DNA of 35,972 nucleotides, from positions 1 through 35,972 of the IMG/VR virus record IMGVR_UViG_3300032116_000667; one strand, written 5' to 3'. Position numbers and translations under genes: made by a program. Source of the DNA: a virus. The notes under the pieces were generated by a model. That model was not told the origin of the DNA. It saw only the letters and a program-made list of their open reading frames with translations, and ran no database searches. This document shows, one piece after another, positions 30,438-35,972 of the stretch (positions are counted from its first letter, which is position 1; every line of letters starts with the position of its first letter).

Positions 30438-30569
30438 GGGTGGGAGAGTTTTAAGTTTTAAGAATCGGAGCGGAGCGGAGAAAGACTGCCGGAGGCAGCC
30501 CGAAGGGTGAAATGTAGTTTCATCAATTAAGTTTTAAGCCTCTGTGTTCTCTGTGTGCTCTGTGGTTAA
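30438..30569 (-). repeat. Gap with TTTTAAG repeats and CACAGAG copy 5
   Basis: The gap between the tail fibre and nozzle genes has GTTTTAAGTTTTAAG near 30448, a GGAGCGGAGCGGAG run, an AATTAAGTTTTAAG block at 30525-30538, and a CACAGAG repeat at 30539-30569 in the minus orientation (reads TTAACCACAGAGCACACAG). That repeat begins in the last codons of the nozzle gene: its TAA is the stop. No gene seen. Confidence 0.8.
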
Positions 30570-32467
30570 TTCAAAGTTCGGGTTTCGGTGGGGTCGAGGG
30601 CGGAGCGGGTGGCTTCGGCGCTGATCTGGCGGAGGATGGGTCGGCCGCTTTGCGTGCGGAAGCGGAGGTCGAGGCCGGTGGCTTTGCAGCGCAGGGGGGC
30701 CTTCAGCGTGTAGTCCTCCTCCTCGCCGGCGGTGTTCTCCAGGGCGGCGACTTGGAAGTCCGCGTCGTAGTCAGTCGTCACGGCATCCAGCGTGCAGGCG
30801 GAGGCGTCCGGCAGGAGCACGCTGGCTTTGGCTCGGGTGAGGCGCTTGGTATTGAGGCTCCCCCAGCCGTAGCGGCGGGTAATGAGTTCGGAGGGGATTT
30901 CGGTGTAGAGGTCTTGCGCGTTCGCGTAGGGCACCTCGTCGCCGTAGTCCAGCTCATCGAGCAGGAAGAGGGTTCCGGCGCGGCTGGCGGCGAAGAGGCG
31001 GCGTTGGCTGGAGTAGGCGGCGACCAGTAGCTCGTCGAGGTTGATGGCGTAGGTGTCGCGGCTTTCCCATTGGGAATTTAGGGCGTTCCAGAGGAAAAGG
31101 GTGTTGTTGCTTGTGGCGTTCTCGCCGATGGGCACGGCGAGGTAGTAGCGGTTATTCCACCACCGGCCTACGGCGAGGTGCGCGTAGTCGCTGTTGATTT
31201 CGTCGATCTGGTCGGCGATGGGGTCCGACAGCGGCTGGGTGTTGGCGCGGAGCTTGAGGTCGAGCTGTGTGTCGAGGCGGTAAACTCCGGCGTCGGAGAG
31301 GAAAAACACAAACTGACCGGCCGTCTGGATCGAGCGGCGGGCTACGCAGCCGACCTCGTCGGTGAGGAGCGTGAGGCGGGAAACGGCGGAGTCCACCGTG
31401 AAATCTGTGCCGGTCGCGTTGCTGGTGTCGGTGAGGTTGGCCAGCCAGATCGAGTTGCGTAGGAAGACCAGCGCTTGGCCTTCGACCCATGGGTGAATGG
31501 CGACAAGGTAGTCGTTGCTGCCCTGGTTGGCGCGGAAGGATTGGAAAAAGGGATCGTAGAGGTCTGGGTCCAGAACATCCGAGATCGCCACCGTGTCGCG
31601 GCCATCGGGGATCCACAGGCGGTTGCCGATGTAGCTGGCCCAGCCAGTGGAGCGCAGGGTCTTAAATGTCACGCCCTCGGCAGGCACGCCCGAGGCGGCG
31701 CGTTGAAACTCCATCGTCGAGCCATCCCACCAGAGCGGGGCTTTGACGCGGCGGATTGCGATGTCGGCGGCGACATCCGGCGCTGTGCCAGCGGGCACGG
31801 CGAGGGTGAAGGCATTGGCCGTAGCGGTGAGGATGTCATACTCATGCCCTTGGAATGCCGCTTGGCTCCCCTCCTCTATCCGCACGCGCTGCCCGGCGGC
31901 GAGGCCATGTGCGGTGATGTGGACGGTGGCCGTGGTGCCAGAGACTGCGATGCCGCTGGCGGTGGTGTATTTCCAATCCCAGCCAGGGAGCGTCATGTCG
32001 GCCTCGCGCAAGAGGTAGAAACGGTTGAATGCCTGTATCGTCGAAACGCTGTCCGTGGGCTCGATGATCTCGTCAGATGCAGTGCCAGTGGCGGGATAGT
32101 TGATCTCCTCGATAGGCTCATCCTGCCGGTAGAGATACGCCGAGGTCGGCCCGCAAAGGACGATGTATTCATTTTCATCGTCGTAATTTGGCGAGCTGAA
32201 AACGCCCGAGGCGAAGATGCCGCCGCTGTAGATCGTGCGCACGCGGGCATTGGCATCCAGCACAAAGGGCATCACGAGAGGCTGCGTGCCTGCCGATATG
32301 CCATCACCCAGCCGCTTCGCGCCTTTGCGCGTCTGCGCTACGCCTCGGTCGAGTCGCATGTTTTCGGCGTATTGGACCATGCCCGCTTGCAACTGGAGCG
32401 GGTTGAGGCGGGAGGCCATGCCGATAAATCCAGCATCGCCTTCGACTATGGTCTGATCGTCGGGCAT
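30566..32467 (-). CDS. Tail-nozzle / tail tubular protein B-like
   Basis: This 633-residue protein starts MPDDQTIVEGDAGFIGMASR. It has many beta-rich segments, with AENMRLDRGVAQTRKGAKRL near the N-terminus, a pattern common at the start of podovirus tail hub proteins, and propeller-like repeats later (NRLWIPDGRDTVAISDV, GQFVFFLSDAGVYRLDTQ, NTLFLWNALNSQWESRD). It probably forms part of the short tail tube. The start touches the stop of the upstream gene. The C-terminus ends at a CACAGAG repeat. Confidence 0.8.
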   Translation of the reverse strand: MPDDQTIVEGDAGFIGMASRLNPLQLQAGMVQYAENMRLDRGVAQTRKGAKRLGDGISAGTQPLVMPFVLDANARVRTIYSGGIFASGVFSSPNYDDENEYIVLCGPTSAYLYRQDEPIEEINYPATGTASDEIIEPTDSVSTIQAFNRFYLLREADMTLPGWDWKYTTASGIAVSGTTATVHITAHGLAAGQRVRIEEGSQAAFQGHEYDILTATANAFTLAVPAGTAPDVAADIAIRRVKAPLWWDGSTMEFQRAASGVPAEGVTFKTLRSTGWASYIGNRLWIPDGRDTVAISDVLDPDLYDPFFQSFRANQGSNDYLVAIHPWVEGQALVFLRNSIWLANLTDTSNATGTDFTVDSAVSRLTLLTDEVGCVARRSIQTAGQFVFFLSDAGVYRLDTQLDLKLRANTQPLSDPIADQIDEINSDYAHLAVGRWWNNRYYLAVPIGENATSNNTLFLWNALNSQWESRDTYAINLDELLVAAYSSQRRLFAASRAGTLFLLDELDYGDEVPYANAQDLYTEIPSELITRRYGWGSLNTKRLTRAKASVLLPDASACTLDAVTTDYDADFQVAALENTAGEEEDYTLKAPLRCKATGLDLRFRTQSGRPILRQISAEATRSALDPTETRTLN

Positions 32468-32890
32468 CTACCTTTTATTGTGCGGGGGCTTGTCAAGGAG
32501 GGTGCGGATGGCCGGGGTGCTCAGGCGGCGGCGGTTGTTTGAGCTGAAAAGGTCGCGGATGCCGGAGGCGGTTTTGTGCGGGTGGGCGAGGATTTTCTCG
32601 CGGACTTTTGGCAATAGGTCGGCGGGGATGCCGGGGATGGAGTCTGCTGCGGCGGGGGAGGTTTTGGTGCCAGCCGTGCGCTGGCGGTAGCCGGTTTGGT
32701 AGAGGAGTTGGCGGCTGCCGGGTTGCCAGTGTGGGAAGTTCTGCTTCTCGACTTGGCCGTCGCGGATGGAGGCGGCGAGGATTTTGGGGACTTCGCTTGG
32801 TTCGCAATCGAGGTCGGCGGCGATTTCGTCGGCCGTGCTCCAGCCGGGCGGGAGACTGTTGGTGCGCTTGGCGAGGTGTTTCCAGGTCAT
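32468..32890 (-). CDS. Winged-helix-like hypothetical protein
   Basis: This 140-residue protein starts MTWKHLAKRTNSLPPGWSTA. STADEIAADLDCEPSEVPKI reads as a helix-turn-helix, followed by a wing-like QVEKQNFPHWQPGSRQLLYQ. The C-terminal half is Arg/Lys-rich. It lies between a phosphoesterase and the tail protein. It may bind DNA as a late regulator, but this is inferred from pattern only. Confidence 0.68.
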   Translation of the reverse strand: MTWKHLAKRTNSLPPGWSTADEIAADLDCEPSEVPKILAASIRDGQVEKQNFPHWQPGSRQLLYQTGYRQRTAGTKTSPAAADSIPGIPADLLPKVREKILAHPHKTASGIRDLFSSNNRRRLSTPAIRTLLDKPPHNKR

Positions 32891-33894
32891 AGGTAAATGG
32901 GAGAGGTCATGGTGCGTCCGCGCTTTTTATCGAGGAGGAAGTAGGTCTGCGTGGGGGGCTCGAAGCTGGCTTTGATTGAGAGGGCGTAGGCATTGTAGCC
33001 AATGAGGCTGCCGTTGCAGAGCCAGTGCCGGTTCTGCTGGTATTGGTGCCAGTGCCCGAAAAGATCAAGGTCGGCTCGGTTGGGCGATTTATTCCATGAG
33101 GCGATGGCCTTTTCTGTCGGGATGGTAAGGCCCCCGATGCCGCCTTGAAATTTGAGGCCGTCGCCATGATGGAAGCGGAGGCGGCGGTCGAAGACCGTCA
33201 TGAAATTGAAGTAGCTGTCGGCGATTTGAAATTCGATTTGCTGGTCGTCGGCGAAGCGGCCTTCGAGGATGCGATAGAGAAGCCACTCGTAGCTGTGGGC
33301 GGCTCCGGTGGCGTGGCGGGGTTTGACGGTGGTGCGTCCGTGGTTGCCGTAAGAGGTCGGGATGAGGATGCGCTTGAAGTGGGGCTTGAGCGTGGCGAGG
33401 CCGTCTGCGAGACGGTCTTGCAGCCAGAGGATGACTTGCGTCGGCGTCTTGGAGTTCGATTCGGCGAGTTCTTCGTGGATCATCCCGGTCATGAGGTCGC
33501 CGCCGAGCCACAAAATGAGGTCGTCGATCTTGGCCCCGTGGCGTTCGATCTCGGTGAGGCGGGCGATGGTGGAGAAAAATTTCTCGATGCGGGTCTTGGC
33601 GATGGGGAGCCGGTATTCGTTAAGGCCGTTGACGCTGGCGGATTCGACCGTTTCCTCGACATGCCAATCGCTGGCCAGCGCGATGGCGACGGCCTCGGCT
33701 TTGTCGTTCATCGAGACGGTGAGGGGCTGCGGGCGGATGCGTGTCTTGCCGAGCGAGAGCGCGATGCCGAGTTGCTTTTCCAGCGATTCGACGCTGGCTT
33801 GGTATTGGGCGAGCTTGGCTTTGAGCGCATCGACTTCTGTCTTGTGGGCTTTGTCTGCTTGCTCGCGGGCTATGGAACTCCAGGATGTTTTCAT
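32887..33894 (-). CDS. Calcineurin-like metallophosphoesterase
   Basis: This 335-residue protein has the metallophosphoesterase motifs in order: SDWHVEE near residue 73, GGDLMTG near 130, YGNHGR near 183, HHGDG near 240 and FGHWHQ near 281. The N-terminal 50 residues are a coiled coil (ADKAHKTEVDALKAKLAQYQ). The frame is open 44 codons upstream, but the ATG at 33894 overlaps the previous stop by 4 bp. It could act on nucleotides or nucleic acid. Placement in the late region is unusual but occurs in some phages. Confidence 0.88.
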   Translation of the reverse strand: MKTSWSSIAREQADKAHKTEVDALKAKLAQYQASVESLEKQLGIALSLGKTRIRPQPLTVSMNDKAEAVAIALASDWHVEETVESASVNGLNEYRLPIAKTRIEKFFSTIARLTEIERHGAKIDDLILWLGGDLMTGMIHEELAESNSKTPTQVILWLQDRLADGLATLKPHFKRILIPTSYGNHGRTTVKPRHATGAAHSYEWLLYRILEGRFADDQQIEFQIADSYFNFMTVFDRRLRFHHGDGLKFQGGIGGLTIPTEKAIASWNKSPNRADLDLFGHWHQYQQNRHWLCNGSLIGYNAYALSIKASFEPPTQTYFLLDKKRGRTMTSPIYL

Positions 33895-34139
33895 TCGTCG
33901 TCCTCCTCGTCGTCTTCGGTTTCGTAAGGCCACAAGATTTCGTCGGCCTCGCGGCACAGGGCGCGGGCGGCGTAATCGTTGCCGAATTTCAAATCCATGT
34001 AGAAAGTCTCGCCCTCCGCTTCCCATGAGACGATGCAGAGGCCGACATCGAAATGCTCGGCGAGGAGGTCACGGACTTGGAGCATCACGGCCTCGCGGTC
34101 TTTGGGTGGGGAGGCTTTGGGTTTGCGAATGCGGCTCAT
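33891..34139 (-). CDS. Small acidic hypothetical protein
   Basis: This 82-residue protein starts MSRIRKPKASPPKDREAVML. A basic N-terminus is followed by a mixed fold (FDVGLCIVSWEAEGETFYMD) and a strongly acidic tail (PYETEDDEEDDE). Four-bp overlaps at both ends support the ATG at 34139. No family recognised. Confidence 0.7.
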   Translation of the reverse strand: MSRIRKPKASPPKDREAVMLQVRDLLAEHFDVGLCIVSWEAEGETFYMDLKFGNDYAARALCREADEILWPYETEDDEEDDE

Positions 34140-34684
34140 GCGTTGCCCTCCTCGACGAGCAGGTAGGGGATGGTTTTCTGCCCGGCGCGGTCCATTTCGG
34201 AATAGACGAGGGCGACGAACGCGCTCCACTGGGCGGGGTGGATCGTCTGGCAGCCTTCGCTGCTGGTAGTGCGGGTGCCGCCCTTGTGGATGTTGATGGC
34301 GATACCCATCGAGTCGCCTGTCTCGTCGCGGGTCACGGGGAGTTGTTCGCCAGGCGTGGCGGGGCGCAGCGCGGGGTAGCCGCCGCCGGGCTTGGAGAGG
34401 CCGTGCTTCCCCTTGCGGTAGCGGTGGACTCCGGGCTTCAAGACCGCGATGCCTTTGCGGCGGATCGAGGGATCGGTATTCGCATTGAAGGTGGCGTAGG
34501 CGTTGGGCGATACGAGAAAAATGGCGTCGTCGTAGATGCCTCGGTCGTTCTCGCCGGGCTTGCCCATGGTGTCTCGGTAGTAGCCGCGAATGCCCACCAG
34601 CGCGACCTCATCGGCGACGCGAGCTTTTGTCAGCAGGGCTTGCGTCTTCGACTTGGCTTGTTGTGGGCGGCTCGGGGGGAGCAT
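34136..34684 (-). CDS. L,D-transpeptidase-like endolysin candidate
   Basis: This 182-residue protein has MGIAINIHKGGTRTTSSEGC followed by QTIHPAQWSAFV. The Ser-x-Gly-Cys surrounded by a His a few residues upstream resembles the catalytic core of YkuD-type L,D-transpeptidases and related peptidoglycan enzymes (Cys near residue 143). Position beside membrane and lipoprotein genes supports a role in lysis. No signal peptide is seen, so export would need a holin. Confidence 0.75.
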   Translation of the reverse strand: MLPPSRPQQAKSKTQALLTKARVADEVALVGIRGYYRDTMGKPGENDRGIYDDAIFLVSPNAYATFNANTDPSIRRKGIAVLKPGVHRYRKGKHGLSKPGGGYPALRPATPGEQLPVTRDETGDSMGIAINIHKGGTRTTSSEGCQTIHPAQWSAFVALVYSEMDRAGQKTIPYLLVEEGNA

Positions 34685-34689
34685 GGGGA

Positions 34690-34753
34690 GTTTTAAGGAT
34701 TAAGTTTTAAGTTTTAAGTTCTCCCTCTGTGCTCTCTGTGTCCTCTGTGGTTA
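34690..34753 (-). repeat. TTTTAAG block and CACAGAG copy 6
   Basis: GTTTTAAGGATTAAGTTTTA and further TTTTAAG units (34690-34720) run straight into a CACAGAG repeat (34721-34753), which on the minus strand reads TAACCACAGAGGACACAG. The TAA is the stop codon of the lipoprotein gene at 34751. Confidence 0.85.
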
Positions 34754-34918
34754 TTTTGAGGATGTCGGCTTGGGCAGCTCGGGGAGGGTGTAGCTGAAGC
34801 GCCCGTAGTCGGTTTCGAGGGAGATGCCGAGGGTGCTGCAGCCGGTCAAAAATGAGATGCAGAGAAAGATGTAGCCGAGCAGCAGGCCGGTGGCGGCGAT
34901 CTGGGCGGGCGAGGTCAT
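34751..34918 (-). CDS. Small lipoprotein (outer-spanin-like)
   Basis: This 55-residue protein starts MTSPAQIAATGLLLGYIFLC. A hydrophobic stretch ends in the lipobox FLTGC (Cys 27), leaving a 29-residue mature part ending PTSSK, rich in Pro and Ser. A tiny lipoprotein in a lysis cassette is typical of an outer spanin subunit; no partner inner spanin is identified. The start overlaps the stop of the membrane protein upstream by 4 bp. Confidence 0.75.
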   Translation of the reverse strand: MTSPAQIAATGLLLGYIFLCISFLTGCSTLGISLETDYGRFSYTLPELPKPTSSK

Positions 34919-35082
34919 TTCTTCTCGTCTCGGAATACTTCGATCAAAGCGATGATCGCTGCCACGGCGCTGCCGATGCTTTCCCAATGCTGCGGCGACA
35001 AGCTCAATCCGGCGAGGCCGCCGAGGACAGCGAGGCCGCGAAAGGTGGACGGCTGTTTGAGGTGCGAGAGGAATTTGTTCAT
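34915..35082 (-). CDS. Holin-like small membrane protein
   Basis: This 55-residue protein starts MNKFLSHLKQPSTFRGLAVL. Two hydrophobic segments (GLAVLGGLAGLSL and IGSAVAAIIALIEVF) and a charged C-terminus (RDEKK) match small phage holins. The ATG lies after a TTTTAAG repeat block, and the stop overlaps the lipoprotein start by 4 bp. Confidence 0.75.
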   Translation of the reverse strand: MNKFLSHLKQPSTFRGLAVLGGLAGLSLSPQHWESIGSAVAAIIALIEVFRDEKK

Positions 35083-35100
35083 GGGGGAGGGGGGGAAGGG

Positions 35101-35130
35101 AGTTTTAAGTTTTAAGAATTAAGTTTTAAG
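35101..35130 (-). repeat. TTTTAAG repeat block
   Basis: AGTTTTAAGTTTTAAGAATT and then AAGTTTTAAG fill the gap between two membrane protein genes and run over the last codon of the upstream one. No CACAGAG unit is present here. Confidence 0.8.
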
Positions 35131-35311
35131 GGTCGTGCGGCGGGCGCTTCTTGTTGAGGATGGCGTAGAGCGAGGCCACGCCGACCGCGATGCCGACTAG
35201 GAGCGAGGCGATGCGCAGCCAGGCTTCGATCTCGGGAAGCATCGACACCCCGAGCCCCGTCGCCGTAGCGACGAGGCCGGTGAAGGAGGCGGCGGCTTGG
35301 TGCGTGTCCAT
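35126..35311 (-). CDS. Small membrane protein, second holin candidate
   Basis: This 61-residue protein starts MDTHQAAASFTGLVATATGL. Two likely membrane helices (SFTGLVATATGLGVSML and IASLLVGIAVGVASLYAIL) are followed by a basic tail (NKKRPPHDP). It may be a holin or antiholin to the one at 34915. The ATG at 35311 shares a base with the upstream stop (TAATG). Confidence 0.75.
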   Translation of the reverse strand: MDTHQAAASFTGLVATATGLGVSMLPEIEAWLRIASLLVGIAVGVASLYAILNKKRPPHDP

Positions 35312-35972
35312 TAGCTGAGGGCGGCGGCGAGCTGCGCTCCGGTGGTGGCCACGGTCGAGCATTGCGCGAGTCTGTCGGTCTGGAGCAGGTCGGTCTTGGC
35401 TTTCACCGCGTCGAGCTTCGAGGCTTCGGAGGCAGCGAGTCTGCTGCTCACGGCTTGGTCCACTCGCGCCAACTCGACCGAAAGCTCGGAACGCACGGCT
35501 GCTGCCACCGTGCTGGCGGACGGCGCAGTGACTCCGGCGATGGCGGCCTCAAGGAGGCTTTGGTCGGCAGGATCGCTCGGCAGCGCATCGGTCTTCGATT
35601 TGATCGCCGAAAGCTGGGTCGAGTTGCTATCGAGTTCCTGTCGAATCTCGATAGCTGTCGGGCCGCTGGCGCTGGTGAGCGTGCGGGTGGCGTGGCTCCA
35701 GATGTCAGTTGGCGTGACGCTTGCCGGGGCGTTGGTGAGCGTGTCCACCGTGCCGCCGGTTGTGGTGCGCGTGGCGGCGCTCCACACGGCGCTGGCCACA
35801 GAGGCTGCGGTTGGGGCGCTGGTCGGCGCGTTGTAGTCTGCCGATGCGAGGCGGCTGGAGATCGTGGCATCCAAGTTGATGAGCTTGCCGCCAGTGCGCT
35901 CAAGGTCGGCTCGGATCGCGGCGACGAGGGCGATCTGGTCAACATTGCTGTTTCCGATTGCGGCGACGATGG
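35311..35972 (-). CDS. Fibre-like tail protein, cut by right edge
   Basis: The frame runs from the right edge (no start visible) to a stop at 35311, giving 219 residues of C-terminal sequence. Motifs such as VAAAVRSELSVELARVDQAV and SRLAASEASKLDAVKAKTDL are common in phage tail fibre or baseplate proteins with coiled-coil trimer units. The segment includes TRTTTGGTVDTLTNAP. A role in the tail or adsorption apparatus is likely. The N-terminus lies beyond the window. Confidence 0.75.
   Translation of the reverse strand, partial: IVAAIGNSNVDQIALVAAIRADLERTGGKLINLDATISSRLASADYNAPTSAPTAASVASAVWSAATRTTTGGTVDTLTNAPASVTPTDIWSHATRTLTSASGPTAIEIRQELDSNSTQLSAIKSKTDALPSDPADQSLLEAAIAGVTAPSASTVAAAVRSELSVELARVDQAVSSRLAASEASKLDAVKAKTDLLQTDRLAQCSTVATTGAQLAAALS

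Overview
The window is most of the genome of a temperate, tailed double-stranded DNA phage that looks podovirus-like. It encodes a SU10-type (DUF5309-like) major capsid protein, a long portal, a large terminase, a large tail-nozzle-like protein, internal Ala/Gln-rich virion proteins and a giant multidomain protein, and I see no tape-measure, sheath or tube genes. No host gene is visible. Two things hint at a host in the Verrucomicrobia/PVC group or a similar GC-rich environmental bacterium: dispersed CACAGAGGACACAGAGG repeats of a kind I associate with chromosomes of such bacteria, and gene starts that mostly lack Shine-Dalgarno sequences. Host assignment is inference.

Layout. From a divergent control region at 14556-14662, a long leftward block (minus strand, 14555 down to 1) runs through small regulators (ribbon-helix-helix, excisionase-like, HTH), an exonuclease, a replication initiator and a DnaB-type helicase. 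It continues through a run of tiny overlapping genes, the large terminase, scaffold, capsid and portal, and ends in a gene cut by the left edge. A rightward block (plus strand, 14663-19367) carries a ribbon-helix-helix protein, a lipoprotein, an ArdC-like antirestriction metalloprotease, small accessory genes, a phage attachment site built on the 3' half of a tRNA-Arg-like sequence, and a tyrosine integrase. It meets a second leftward block (35972 down to 19412) at a hairpin. That second block begins in a fibre-like gene cut by the right edge, then holds a lysis cassette (two small membrane proteins, a lipoprotein, an L,D-transpeptidase-like enzyme), a metallophosphoesterase, a tail-nozzle-like protein, a tail fibre, an internal virion protein, a PP-loop enzyme with a YkgJ-like cysteine-cluster partner, another virion-like protein and a 2026-residue polyvalent protein.

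The two leftward blocks would form one continuous late region if the ends were joined. The cut gene on the left and the cut gene on the right do not join in frame, so some sequence between them is missing. The attachment site lies in the interior of the phage genes, which fits a free or circular phage genome rather than a prophage cut out at its ends.

Most notable points: (1) four short dyad hairpins with 5-nt loops placed 9-11 nt before start codons (one tandem), with compensating base changes; (2) arm-type AAAGTGGCGAC-like repeats on both sides of the tRNA-derived core, with extra copies 4.8 kb away; (3) host-like repeats that supply protein termini in phage genes; (4) a compositionally foreign kinase-like segment inside the giant protein; (5) an ATGG in place of the usual ATGA gene junction, extending the PP-loop protein by 86 residues. 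Start codons were chosen by ATG position and by the 4-bp ATGA overlaps that tie most leftward genes together. Functions rest on motifs read by eye; no database search was run.
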